From Acidianus hospitalis (GTDB lineage Archaea > Thermoproteota > Thermoprotei_A > Sulfolobales > Sulfolobaceae), in NCBI GenBank assembly GCA_046533895.1, contig JAWDOK010000005.1, forward strand, positions 1 to 64,000: a DNA stretch of 64,000 bases, given 5' to 3'. A program made the translations under genes and the position numbers. Within the stretch, counting starts at the first letter, position 1. Each line of letters opens with the position of its first letter. The notes beneath the pieces are model-generated. The model had not been told where the DNA came from and did not search any database. It saw nothing but the letters and a program-made list of their open reading frames with translations. This document shows, in pieces, positions 38,817 through 49,638 of this stretch.

Positions 38817-39400
38817 AGGCTCTAGTCGTTAATTACGGCGTAGGTAATCTATTTAGTATCTCTTCAGGATTAAAGAGAGCTGGATTCGAAGTTGAAATAA
38901 GTAAGGAAATTAAGAATGCAGACCTAATAGTATTCCCTGGAGTTGGAGCATTTTCTGCGGTAGCAAAGTTCATTCAGATTAACTCGGATAAAATAAATGA
39001 TCTTAGGAAATCTGGAGTTCATTTTCTTGGAGTTTGCTTGGGTCTTCAAATAATGTTTGAAAAAGGAACTGAAGGCGGTGAAAGTAAAGGTTTAGGATGG
39101 TTTAAAGGTACTGTAGATAAGATTCATGCCAATGTAAAACTTCCGCACATAGGCTGGGATAAAATTTACGTCTCTGGGGATTGTGAGCTAACCGAAGGAC
39201 TTGACGGAAAGTATGCATATTATGTTCACAGTTATGTTGCTTATACTAACGATCATGTGGTAATGAAGTCCAACTACGGAATAGAATACCCTGCAATGGT
39301 TTGTAAGGAAAATGTTGTAGGCACACAATTTCATCCAGAAAAGAGCAGTGAAACTGGGAGAATATTTTTTGATAACTTAAAGAGGTGGGTGTCACGCTAA
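38813..39400 (+). CDS. hisH: Imidazole glycerol phosphate synthase glutaminase subunit HisH
   Basis: Class I glutaminase supplying ammonia to HisF, 195 aa. The nucleophile cysteine is in GVCLGLQIMFE near residue 77, and the His-Glu pair in QFHPEKSSETG near the C-terminus. It overlaps hisE by 4 bases. Its last 16 bases overlap the hisI frame, and its final codons carry the likely ribosome site for hisI. Confidence 0.95.
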   Translation: MKALVVNYGVGNLFSISSGLKRAGFEVEISKEIKNADLIVFPGVGAFSAVAKFIQINSDKINDLRKSGVHFLGVCLGLQIMFEKGTEGGESKGLGWFKGTVDKIHANVKLPHIGWDKIYVSGDCELTEGLDGKYAYYVHSYVAYTNDHVVMKSNYGIEYPAMVCKENVVGTQFHPEKSSETGRIFFDNLKRWVSR

Positions 39401-39762
39401 AACTTTCAGAAGATGAGGCTAAAAAGATAATCGAGAAACTTAATTTTAGACATGAATATGATACAATAATTGCAATTCTTCAACATTATAAGACTAAAGA
39501 CGTCCTTATGGTAGGTAATATGAATAAAGAAGCTGTTTTTAAAACTTTAACCACAGGAATGGCGCACTTCTGGTCTTTAAGCAGGAAAAGACTTTGGCTA
39601 AAAGGAGAAACCAGCAGACACTTTCAATTAATCGAAGATTTTTACGTTGATTGCGACGAGGACGCAATAGTATTTCTTGTAAATCCATTAGGTCCAACTT
39701 GTCATACTGGAAATTATACATGTTTTTATAGAAATTATAGAAGTTTTATAGCTAAGTATTAA
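39385..39762 (+). CDS. hisI: Phosphoribosyl-AMP cyclohydrolase
   Basis: Opens the adenine ring of PR-AMP, a zinc enzyme of 125 aa or 122 aa. Motifs: MVGNMNKEAVFKTLTTG, SLSRKRLWLKGETS, the acidic VDCDEDAI, and the zinc cysteines in PLGPTCHTGNYTCF. The nominal start GTG 39385 lies inside the sequence AGAGGTGGG, which looks like the ribosome site. ACG 39394 stands 5 bases after that site and gives TLKLSEDEAKK, close to the expected N-terminus. The true start is therefore open. Last gene of the operon. Confidence 0.92.
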   Translation: MGVTLKLSEDEAKKIIEKLNFRHEYDTIIAILQHYKTKDVLMVGNMNKEAVFKTLTTGMAHFWSLSRKRLWLKGETSRHFQLIEDFYVDCDEDAIVFLVNPLGPTCHTGNYTCFYRNYRSFIAKY

Positions 39763-39793
39763 ATTCTCTGTCTACAAGGTATATCTGGTAAAA

Positions 39794-40180
39794 ATGTCAC
39801 AAATTAACAAGGAAGAATGGAAGCAAAAAATTATGGAAGCTTTAACGCAAGTTTTTGATCCGGAAATTCCAGTAGATATAGTAAACTTAGGCTTGATATA
39901 CGATTTGCAAATTTCTGATGAAGGAGATGTTTACATAAAGTTAGGCTTAACTGCTCCAGGTTGTCCAGTTGTTGATGATCTAGTATATACTGTAGAACAA
40001 GTAATAAAGGAAACTGTTCCAGCTAAGAAAGTAGATGTTGATATAGATTTAGAGACTCCGTGGAGTCCATTAAGAATGACGCCAGAAGGTAGAGAAAAAT
40101 TCAAGAAATTATATGGTTATGATATAGTGGAAATGTGGGTACAAACGTACGGCTTACCGGCTCAAGAACAGAAGTCATAA
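39794..40180 (+). CDS. MIP18/DUF59 family iron-sulfur assembly protein
   Basis: 128 aa protein of the MIP18 (DUF59, PaaD/SufT-like) family, which helps place iron-sulfur clusters in target proteins. The core reads VFDPEIPVDIVNLGLIYDL and GLTAPGCPVVDDLVYTVEQ with the conserved cysteine. The C-terminus WSPLRMTPEGREKFKKLYGYD follows the family pattern. It stands between hisI and serS with its own 31-base upstream gap. The exact client is unknown. Confidence 0.85.
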   Translation: MSQINKEEWKQKIMEALTQVFDPEIPVDIVNLGLIYDLQISDEGDVYIKLGLTAPGCPVVDDLVYTVEQVIKETVPAKKVDVDIDLETPWSPLRMTPEGREKFKKLYGYDIVEMWVQTYGLPAQEQKS

Positions 40181-40204
40181 AATCCCCAAATTTTGTTTTC
40201 TATT

Positions 40205-41572
<1,368 letters not shown>

Positions 41573-41582
41573 TAGAAGTTTT

Positions 41583-43094
<1,512 letters not shown>

Positions 43095-43102
43095 TTAGTC
43101 AC

Positions 43103-43444
43103 CTATTGCTGTTGTTGTTTTTGTTCTTCCTTCTTTTCAACTTGTTTTTTCTCCTCTTTAGTTTCTACTTTTTGCTGCTCTTTCTTTTCAACTACTTTAG
43201 GAACTTTCACATAGATGCCTAATTTATTTAAATATTTCGCTACTTCTGCTGGGAGTTCTTCTTCTTTTATTTTTTTAGCCTTATCTACGTCTGGAGTCCA
43301 TTCTTTTTCTTCATTTATGTTATATTTTCTATTTTGATAAATTGAATAAATTTTTTCTCCTTTTTCGGTTTTTAGTTCTTCTATAATAATTTGCATATTT
43401 TCTAAATCAAGAAGATATAGGTTAGGAACTTCAGAGATTTTCAT
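43103..43444 (-). CDS. Small charged protein upstream of the radical SAM gene
   Basis: 113 aa, family not recognised. Residues 1-80 look folded (EVPNLYLLDLENMQIIIEELK, YSIYQNRKYNINEE, LPAEVAKYLNKLGIYV). The last ~30 residues are low-complexity Lys/Glu/Gln, ending in four glutamines. It ends 8 bases before the radical SAM gene, so the two are probably one transcription unit. It may be an accessory or substrate-carrier protein, which is only a guess from position. Confidence 0.6.
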   Translation of the reverse strand: MKISEVPNLYLLDLENMQIIIEELKTEKGEKIYSIYQNRKYNINEEKEWTPDVDKAKKIKEEELPAEVAKYLNKLGIYVKVPKVVEKKEQQKVETKEEKKQVEKKEEQKQQQQ

Positions 43445-43536
43445 ACTTTATAAAATATAGGGGATTTAATTAAAATGTTTACGGTGTTAAAGAAGTTACT
43501 AATGAAATAGCAAAAATAAATATGAAATTAATTCAG

Positions 43537-43839
43537 TTAATCCTCATCGTTTTCTTCAGAGCCCTCAAACTCATCCCTCAATAGTTCTAATCCTATTTCT
43601 TTGTAGTACTCTTCCCTTTCTTGCTCCCATTCTTCTTCGTCTCTCTTTCTACCTTCTTTTTCGCTAACTATTGATGTAGTAAGTACCTTGTTATTCTTTG
43701 CAGTTTCTTTAATTTCGTAAGCTTTTTTATCCTTTGTACTCATTTCTTTTTCGTAGCCACATTTTTTGCACTTTAGCACTTCCTTGCCGTCTTTCTTTAC
43801 TGGTACCATTACTCCTCCACATTTAGGACAGAACTGCAT
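43537..43839 (-). CDS. Zinc-ribbon protein resembling the N-terminal half of TFS/RPB9
   Basis: 100 aa from ATG 43839 (MQFCPKCGG); the frame is open 19 codons upstream but that part overlaps promoter-like sequence. One zinc ribbon, CPKC...CKKC, matches the N-terminal ribbon of transcript-cleavage factor TFS and RPB9. The catalytic C-terminal ribbon of TFS is missing. In its place is a highly charged helix and an acidic tail (DEFEGSEENDED). It may bind RNA polymerase without cleavage activity. GGTG lies about 12 bases upstream of the ATG. Confidence 0.65.
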   Translation of the reverse strand: MQFCPKCGGVMVPVKKDGKEVLKCKKCGYEKEMSTKDKKAYEIKETAKNNKVLTTSIVSEKEGRKRDEEEWEQEREEYYKEIGLELLRDEFEGSEENDED

Positions 43840-43859
43840 ATTTAAGACACCATATAGAT

Positions 43860-43876
43860 ATATGAGGACGTCATAT
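43860..43876. promoter_or_regulatory. Inverted repeat in the zinc-ribbon gene promoter
   Basis: ATATGAGGACGTCATAT has arms ATATGA and TCATAT around a 5-base centre. It lies directly beside the minus-strand AT box CTTATATAC (about 43876-43885), within the 67-base gap between the Lrp gene end and the zinc-ribbon start. It is a candidate operator; the neighbouring Lrp-type regulator is one possible ligand. Confidence 0.35.
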
Positions 43877-43906
43877 AGTATATAAGGCTTTTGCATATGA
43901 AAAAGT

Positions 43907-44377
43907 CTAAATTTTTACTCTAGGATCTTCTTTAACAACATTCAATACTATGCTTGTATAGGTTCTTTCTACTTTAGGATTTTTGAGTAACTGTTTTAAA
44001 AACGCATCAAGGTCTTCTACGCTCCTAAATTTTGCTATTAATACTACGTCATATTCTCCTACAACATCATAAACTGCCACCACATTGTCAGCATTTGCAA
44101 CTTCTCTCTCAAATTCAACGAGGTGCTTTCCATCAACTTTTGCCATGATTACTGCAGATAGTGTGTAACCTAGCTTAGAATAATCTATTAATGCAGTGAA
44201 ACCTTTTATTATACCTTCTTGTACTAGTCTGGTTAATCTATTATGTAAAGTTGCAGGCGACACGTTCATCTCTTCTGAAAGTCTTCTCAAACTACTTCTT
44301 GCATCTCTTAATAATTCTATTAATAATCTTCTATCAATTGTATCCATATCCACTTTCTTTTTTACACTATCAGACAT
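43907..44377 (-). CDS. Lrp/AsnC family transcription regulator
   Basis: 156 aa regulator. An N-terminal helix-turn-helix (MDTIDRRLLIELLRDARSSL, MNVSPATLHNRLTRLVQEGI) is followed by a RAM/ACT-like domain (LSAVIMAKVDGKHL, AVYDVVGEYDVVLIAKF). The family senses amino acids and often controls its own gene and amino acid metabolism. ATG 44377 (MSDSV) is chosen because TTTTTTAATCC lies about 30 bases upstream. The effector cannot be told from sequence. Whether it regulates the ilv or his operons here is unknown. Confidence 0.9.
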   Translation of the reverse strand: MSDSVKKKVDMDTIDRRLLIELLRDARSSLRRLSEEMNVSPATLHNRLTRLVQEGIIKGFTALIDYSKLGYTLSAVIMAKVDGKHLVEFEREVANADNVVAVYDVVGEYDVVLIAKFRSVEDLDAFLKQLLKNPKVERTYTSIVLNVVKEDPRVKI

Positions 44378-44435
44378 ACACTTCATAAAGCAGTCGTAAC
44401 TCGGATTAAAAAATTTTCATTTTGAATAGGAATCT

Positions 44436-45041
44436 TCACACCAAGTTAATCTGAGATATGCCTTCTAAAATTAGCTGAACTCCAAAGGCTGCAATAATAA
44501 TAGCGGTAAATCTTCCTGCAGCTACTGTACCGGTTCTTCCAAGAATCTTTACAAGTAAAGGACCAAATCTTAGTACTACGTAAGTTATACCTGCTGCTAT
44601 TAAACTTCCTATTAAGAGGTAATATACTGGAAAAGAAACTGATAAGGTAACAAGTGCTGCCATTGTTCCTGGCCCTACTATTAATGGTGTAGCTATTGGC
44701 GTTACTGCTGCTTCTACTATACTTCTGCCTAGGAATTTTAATTGCTGAAAACCGCCCATGGTATCGATACCTAAGTAAACTAAAATTATTCCACCGCCTA
44801 TTTCTAGAGAAGCAGGAGTTAAGCCCAGAAAATCTAAAAAAGCTTTCCCTATTAGTGAAAAAAATACTAGAAGTATGATAACAGCCAGCTCTACTTTATT
44901 TATTAAGTAATTCCAGCTAACCTTCGTATCGGAGCTCTGTGAATACTCTTCAAATATTGCTAAAAGATATGGAATAATTGAAAAAGGATCCATTATTGCA
45001 AAAAGTTTTATTGCAATTATTACTGTTTGATATAGTTCCAT
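44436..45041 (-). CDS. MarC family membrane protein
   Basis: 201 aa integral membrane protein with about six transmembrane segments. The MarC signature TPIATPLIVGPGTMAALV is in the middle, and an N-terminal motif IKLFAIMDPFSIIPYLL is present. The function of MarC proteins is unsettled; the old antibiotic-resistance link is not supported. It lies 2 bases after the preceding small gene and seems to be the last gene of the pyrB-I-K-C-D transcription unit. Confidence 0.85.
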   Translation of the reverse strand: MELYQTVIIAIKLFAIMDPFSIIPYLLAIFEEYSQSSDTKVSWNYLINKVELAVIILLVFFSLIGKAFLDFLGLTPASLEIGGGIILVYLGIDTMGGFQQLKFLGRSIVEAAVTPIATPLIVGPGTMAALVTLSVSFPVYYLLIGSLIAAGITYVVLRFGPLLVKILGRTGTVAAGRFTAIIIAAFGVQLILEGISQINLV

Positions 45042-45043
45042 AA

Positions 45044-45358
45044 TTATTCAAGTGTGCTTAAAATATCTTTGAGATTTTTAATCTTTTCATTTTCATCTTT
45101 AGTAGTCAGTGCTATTAACATTTTTCCTAGAATTTTATAAATCCTTGAAATTTCTTCCTTACACATCTCTGAAGAATCTTCTAACTCTTTTGATTTACTT
45201 TCTAAACTCTGCAGTCTAACGTAAAGTTCTCCTAATACTTCTTCAATACTCTGGCCTTCTTCCTCATGATGATGGTGATGATGCTCTGACTCTATTTCTT
45301 GTTGAATTTCCTCTAAATCTTCATCAGTTTTAGGAAGTTTGTCTATCCTCAGTTTCAT
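45044..45358 (-). CDS. Coiled-coil protein with a natural His6 run
   Basis: 104 aa, family not recognised. A run of six histidines flanked by acidic residues (EIESEHHHHHHEEEG) lies near residue 26-31 and could bind divalent metals. The rest is predicted coiled coil (EEVLGELYVRLQSLESKSKELEDS). It starts inside the upstream 99 aa gene with a 29-base overlap and ends 2 bases before marC. It is part of the pyr transcription unit by spacing. Confidence 0.6.
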   Translation of the reverse strand: MKLRIDKLPKTDEDLEEIQQEIESEHHHHHHEEEGQSIEEVLGELYVRLQSLESKSKELEDSSEMCKEEISRIYKILGKMLIALTTKDENEKIKNLKDILSTLE

Positions 45359-45629
45359 CTTCTCCCTCCGTATCTACATTTCCTACAGTCTTTTCATTAG
45401 TTATAATATATTTTCCTATTCCCATTCTTAAATAATGCTTTATTACAATAGATATTTTACCTGCTGCTCTTACTGGTATGCATTCTGATTCAACTTCATC
45501 TCCATCAGTAGTTTTTACTACAACCTTAGCTAGAGTTTTTTTATCATCACAAAATTCCACGTTTACTGACTCAACCTTGCCTAAAAATGCTAAACCTTCT
45601 AAATCTCTACCTTTCATTACAGCTCTCAT
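45330..45629 (-). CDS. Small conserved protein downstream of pyrD
   Basis: 99 aa, family not recognised. The first ~75 residues alternate strands (LAFLGKVESVNVEFCDDKK, LAKVVVKTTDGDEVESE, GKISIVIKHYLRMGIGKYII) and look like a small beta barrel. An acidic tail follows. Start overlaps the pyrD stop by 4 bases, so it is translated from the pyrimidine operon. No function is visible. Confidence 0.6.
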   Translation of the reverse strand: MRAVMKGRDLEGLAFLGKVESVNVEFCDDKKTLAKVVVKTTDGDEVESECIPVRAAGKISIVIKHYLRMGIGKYIITNEKTVGNVDTEGEDETEDRQTS

Positions 45630-46498
45630 TTTTTCACTGCAATAGCAAATATATCTTCAAGCTTTAATCCCTTTTCATTTAGGTAGTTCATTAAGTCCTT
45701 TCTAATTTCTCCTATTACATCAAAACCCTTATCTAATATTACACTACCCAAACCAACAAGTTTAGCCCCAACACTTAACATGCCTAAAACTTCCCTAAAT
45801 GAAAATACCCCTCCAATTCCTATAATGTCTGGTTCATATTCTCTATATAAATCCTTGATTATCCTTAAGGCAAGAGGATAAATGCATTTACCAGAAATTC
45901 CTCCAGTGCCGTAAGATAAAACCGGCTTAAATTCTTCGGTATCAATCATTAACCCTTTTAGCGTATTTACTGCGGTGATCCCATCTGCGCCTGCTTCTAA
46001 AGCTTTTCCTGCAATTTCTAAAGCGTTATCCCAAGGTCCGATCTTAACGAAAACCGGTTTTTTAACGTGAGACTTTACTTCCTTTACAATTTCATGAACT
46101 ATTGAAGAAATGGACTCTCCATATCCTTTTCTATTTGGACTGCTTGCGTTAATCTCGATAATATCTGCTTTATTCTCCGCGATCTCTGCAGAATTTACTA
46201 TTTGTTTCGCATCATTTCCTCCTATACTTACGAATAGTCTACATTTTTTGAGGTTTATCTTTTCTACTATTCCTATTCCGGGATTTCCTAAACCTATAGC
46301 ATTTATATAGCAACCATCATGAAATTTTATTACAGTAGGAGGTTTATGAGGCTCTAAAGGAGTCAAAGTTAAAGTCTTTGTTGTTATTGCACTCGGTTCA
46401 TAATTTTCGCATATTCTCATCATTACTTCTGGAATGTCAGGAATAATGCCAGAGGCTATAATTAATGGATCTTTAAAATCAAGGTTAGCTATTCTCAA
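45626..46498 (-). CDS. pyrD: Dihydroorotate dehydrogenase, catalytic subunit (type 1S-like)
   Basis: FMN enzyme oxidising dihydroorotate to orotate, 290 aa. Motifs: TKTLTLTPLEPHKPPTV, the active-site loop INASSPNRKGYGES with serine where type 1A/1B enzymes have a catalytic cysteine, and FMN phosphate loops GGISGK and GIGGVFS. Serine at this place matches the type 1S enzyme described from S. solfataricus, which works with a PyrK partner. It overlaps pyrC by 14 bases. Confidence 0.93.
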   Translation of the reverse strand: MRIANLDFKDPLIIASGIIPDIPEVMMRICENYEPSAITTKTLTLTPLEPHKPPTVIKFHDGCYINAIGLGNPGIGIVEKINLKKCRLFVSIGGNDAKQIVNSAEIAENKADIIEINASSPNRKGYGESISSIVHEIVKEVKSHVKKPVFVKIGPWDNALEIAGKALEAGADGITAVNTLKGLMIDTEEFKPVLSYGTGGISGKCIYPLALRIIKDLYREYEPDIIGIGGVFSFREVLGMLSVGAKLVGLGSVILDKGFDVIGEIRKDLMNYLNEKGLKLEDIFAIAVKK

Positions 46499-47639
46499 AT
46501 AAGTTCATCCCTCTTATTGGGTAAACATCGTAACCGTCATAGGCTACTTTTCCTTCAACTATAGTCATGTAAATTGACACATCTAGGGAATACTCGTCAA
46601 ATGGTGTTTCTACGACTTTTGAATATTGAGTATGATACCTCCAATCTTTCTCGAAGTCTATTACTGTAAAGTCTGCCACGTTACCTTCTTTTATTTCTCC
46701 AGCGTTAATTCCAAGTATTTTAGCGGGATTCTTAGATAATAAATCTACAGCCCTACTGAGAGATAATACTCCCTTCTTTACTAATGAATAAATAAACGGC
46801 GTAGTAAAAGAAACTGCCGCAATTCCTGGAGGACATAATTCGTAAGGTTGCATTTTCTCTTGTAACGTATGAGGAGCATGATCGCTGGCCACAGCGTCTG
46901 CCTCAAATAAAGCTTTTAATAATTTTCTACGTTCTGTAAGATCTCTGATGGGTGGATTAACTTTAGTAAGACAGTCTCCCTTTATTTCTTCAAGAAGCAA
47001 GTGGTGAGGAGTGAAGTCTGTTGTAAAACCTAATTCTTTAGCCTTAATTAAGTCTTCATAATTTGTTATGTGAGTTATATGAAATCTTCCTGAGACTAGG
47101 CTGATTGATGCAATTTCTTGCCACATTTCTCTTAAATTTCTAAATTGTTTAGTAGATAATGGCAATTCAGGATGCAAGATCTTCAGTCTTTTAGATGATA
47201 GAACAAACTGTAATTCGGGTTTTTCTAGATCTTCTGGGAAAACCTTATAGCCTGCAATGGGTAATTTGTCAACTCTTTCGTCAGATGTTACTCCAGAATA
47301 AATTCCATAATCCGACCTGGAAAAATTGGCAAATTCTCTGAGTCTTTCTTGCACTCTTTCTGCAGTGTTTATGTAAGGCACAGTATTTGGCATATCGACT
47401 ACAACAGTTACACCGCCGTAGGCAGCTTCTGAGGTTGCAGTTCTTACATCTTCCTTATACGATAGATTCATTCCCCTAACATGAACGTGCATGTCTATCG
47501 ATCCTGGAAATATTATTTTTCCTTGTGGAACGTCAATGTCAGGTTTACAATCCTTTCTAATTTCCTTAATTTTTCTATCAAAGTTTACACAACCATCAAT
47601 TACCTCATTGTTGAGGAAAATTTTACCCCTAATCCACAA
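46485..47639 (-). CDS. pyrC: Dihydroorotase
   Basis: Metal-dependent cyclase of the amidohydrolase superfamily, 384 aa. The first metal motif is DMHVHVRG near residue 49. Later ligands fit HITHITNY and the aspartate in ASDHAPHT. This is the class I type common in archaea. TTG 47639 is the start and overlaps pyrK by 11 bases. Confidence 0.93.
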   Translation of the reverse strand: MWIRGKIFLNNEVIDGCVNFDRKIKEIRKDCKPDIDVPQGKIIFPGSIDMHVHVRGMNLSYKEDVRTATSEAAYGGVTVVVDMPNTVPYINTAERVQERLREFANFSRSDYGIYSGVTSDERVDKLPIAGYKVFPEDLEKPELQFVLSSKRLKILHPELPLSTKQFRNLREMWQEIASISLVSGRFHITHITNYEDLIKAKELGFTTDFTPHHLLLEEIKGDCLTKVNPPIRDLTERRKLLKALFEADAVASDHAPHTLQEKMQPYELCPPGIAAVSFTTPFIYSLVKKGVLSLSRAVDLLSKNPAKILGINAGEIKEGNVADFTVIDFEKDWRYHTQYSKVVETPFDEYSLDVSIYMTIVEGKVAYDGYDVYPIRGMNLFENS

Positions 47640-48213
47640 GGTCTTTCACCTTCATAAATGGTCCTTCAATACAAGGTAAATGACCGTTAATGTTACAAAT
47701 TCCGCATACGCCCATATTACAGTTCATCTTTACCCATCTAACGTAAACGTAAGCTTCAGGAGGTAAGTATTTTATTTCATTATAATCTACTGATGCTAAA
47801 ATCATATCAAAATCCTCATCTCTTGAGGGTTCTTCAAACTCGCTTTCACAATCCTTGCAAAGCACCTTTACTTCTTTTCCTTGTCTTTTTGCCTGCCTTA
47901 AAGGGAAGAGTAAATCATAATATAAATTTCCTTCAGCTATTCCCAAGATTCTTCTTCCCAGATCTATTCTTTTTCCTAAAGGACCTTTTAATATAACGAA
48001 CTTTTTATTACGAATTTTGTTCACAATTTTTTCGGATTCTATAAAAAGCGAAAGCACGCCGTCGTAATAATCCCCTATACCTAAAGGTATCTCATTTTCT
48101 GATGGGAATACAAGAGAAACGTATTGCCCTGGCAAAGGATTAAAATGCACTTCTATAGAAACTTCAAAAATCGTCTTTTTTTCCTTTATTTGCAAAATTT
48201 TTCCGTAAATCAT
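47629..48213 (-). CDS. pyrK: Dihydroorotate dehydrogenase electron-transfer subunit (PyrK-like)
   Basis: 194 aa, shorter than bacterial PyrK (~250). The C-terminal 2Fe-2S ligands are CNMGVCGIC and a later cysteine in HLPCIEGPF. The N-terminal part is a flavin-binding-like barrel (HFNPLPGQYVSLVFP). The NAD-binding section is much reduced, in line with the idea that the type 1S enzyme does not use NAD; this is an inference. Located between pyrI and pyrC, overlapping both. Confidence 0.85.
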   Translation of the reverse strand: MIYGKILQIKEKKTIFEVSIEVHFNPLPGQYVSLVFPSENEIPLGIGDYYDGVLSLFIESEKIVNKIRNKKFVILKGPLGKRIDLGRRILGIAEGNLYYDLLFPLRQAKRQGKEVKVLCKDCESEFEEPSRDEDFDMILASVDYNEIKYLPPEAYVYVRWVKMNCNMGVCGICNINGHLPCIEGPFMKVKDLVD

Positions 48214-48683
48214 AGTAAGATTTGCCTCAGCACTTCATCCTCAGTTAATGTAGTTTCACAATAGTCACATTTTAAAACTAAGGGTAATTTACTAATTACG
48301 ATAAACCTCGACCTTGCCTCCACGTCATTATTAGTAATGCAGGCAGGATTAGGACATTTTAATATCCCTTCTATTTTTTCTGGTAAGTTCAATTTTCTTT
48401 TTTCTGCAACTTCATAATTTCTTATGATGTTAATAGTAGCAGATGGAGCTATTAATGCAATTAATTCAACCTCTCTTTGGTTTAATTCCCTTTCCTCTAT
48501 CTTTACAATATCTTTTTTACCCATTTTACTACTTTCAACGTTCATTACTAGTGCAACTCTATTTCCTTCATTGCCTTTTATTCCCAGGATGTTAAGTACA
48601 GCTAGAGCTCTCCCTGCGGGGATATGATCTATTACTGTACCATTTTTTATTTTACTTACTATTAATCCATTTTTCATTACCAT
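48210..48683 (-). CDS. pyrI: Aspartate carbamoyltransferase regulatory subunit
   Basis: Allosteric nucleotide-binding subunit of ATCase, 157 aa. The N-terminal domain (KIKNGTVIDHIPAGRALAVLNILG) binds nucleotides. The C-terminal zinc domain has cysteines CPNPACI and CDYCE. It gives feedback control by pyrimidine end products. It overlaps pyrB by 7 and pyrK by 4 bases. Confidence 0.96.
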   Translation of the reverse strand: MVMKNGLIVSKIKNGTVIDHIPAGRALAVLNILGIKGNEGNRVALVMNVESSKMGKKDIVKIEERELNQREVELIALIAPSATINIIRNYEVAEKRKLNLPEKIEGILKCPNPACITNNDVEARSRFIVISKLPLVLKCDYCETTLTEDEVLRQILL

Positions 48684-49576
48684 TCACCGCTCAAAATTTT
48701 ATAAAGTAATGACATCCTTATTGGAACTCCTAAGGAGGCTTGGTAAAAATACTTAGCTTGAGGTTTACTATCAATTCTTCTGTCAATCTCATTTACTCTG
48801 GGCAAGGGATGAAGAATTATTGAGTCTTTTTTCATTTGGTTAACTAAGTTTTCATCCACGGTATAGCTTTCCTTAACTTTCTCATATTCCATTTCGTCTG
48901 GAAATCTTTCTTTCTGTATTCTTGTTACGTAAAGTACGTCAATTTCTGAGATTACCTCAGAAGGCGAGTCTATTTCCTTGTAAGGGTAATTAAGTTCTGA
49001 AAGGATTTCTTTTCTAGCCTTTAAAGGTTCTGGCGAAATTAAGTAAACAAACCTCGGCTTAAATCTTGTTAGACCTCTGAGTAAGCTATTAACAGTTCTA
49101 GCATATTTTAAATCACCTAGAATACCATAAGTCAAATTATCTGGACTACCAAACGATTTATACACTGTATAAATATCTATAAGCGTTTGAGTAGGGTGTT
49201 CGTGTTTCCCATCTCCAGCATTTATTATTGGCTTATTGCTTATTTCTGAAGCAAACTTTGCTGCTCCATCGAATTTGTGTCTTATTATTATGCAATCAGA
49301 GTAATTTTCAAGCATTCTAATAGTATCTGCAAAATTTTCTCCTTTAGCCTCTGAAATACCTTCTGTTGACGAAAAGCCCATAGTTTTTGCTCCTAGCCTT
49401 AGTGCAGCAGTAGTAAAGCTTAAGTGTGTTCTAGTACTTGGCTCGAAAAAGGCCGTTGCGACTACTTTCTCTTCTTGTAATTTTAATCTTTTACCTTTTT
49501 CAATTTCATCTGCAAGCGAAAATATTGTGAGAAAATCTTCTTTAGAAAAATCTAAGGATGAAATTATATCCCTCAA
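48677..49576 (-). CDS. pyrB: Aspartate carbamoyltransferase catalytic subunit
   Basis: Commits carbamoyl phosphate and aspartate to pyrimidine synthesis, 299 aa. The carbamoyl-phosphate loop is FFEPSTRTHLSF near residue 46, with HPTQTLID and the aspartate-side LHPLPRVNEID. TTG 49576 starts the gene. The nearest AT box is the palindromic TATTTAAA 36 bases upstream, shared with divergent pyrE, so a short leader of about 10 bases is expected. Confidence 0.96.
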   Translation of the reverse strand: MRDIISSLDFSKEDFLTIFSLADEIEKGKRLKLQEEKVVATAFFEPSTRTHLSFTTAALRLGAKTMGFSSTEGISEAKGENFADTIRMLENYSDCIIIRHKFDGAAKFASEISNKPIINAGDGKHEHPTQTLIDIYTVYKSFGSPDNLTYGILGDLKYARTVNSLLRGLTRFKPRFVYLISPEPLKARKEILSELNYPYKEIDSPSEVISEIDVLYVTRIQKERFPDEMEYEKVKESYTVDENLVNQMKKDSIILHPLPRVNEIDRRIDSKPQAKYFYQASLGVPIRMSLLYKILSGEW

Positions 49577-49608
49577 ATAATGCCCTTAATCTTCATATGC
49601 GAAAATTG

Positions 49609-49616
49609 TATTTAAA
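49609..49616. promoter_or_regulatory. AT box between the divergent pyrB and pyrE operons
   Basis: TATTTAAA is the only clear AT box in the 62-base gap. It lies 26 bases before the pyrE ATG (leaderless fit) and 36 bases before the pyrB TTG. The TTTAAA core is symmetric, so it may serve both operons. That would couple the two halves of the UMP pathway. Confidence 0.5.
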
Positions 49617-49638
49617 CTCTTTTTCCATTATACCTAGG

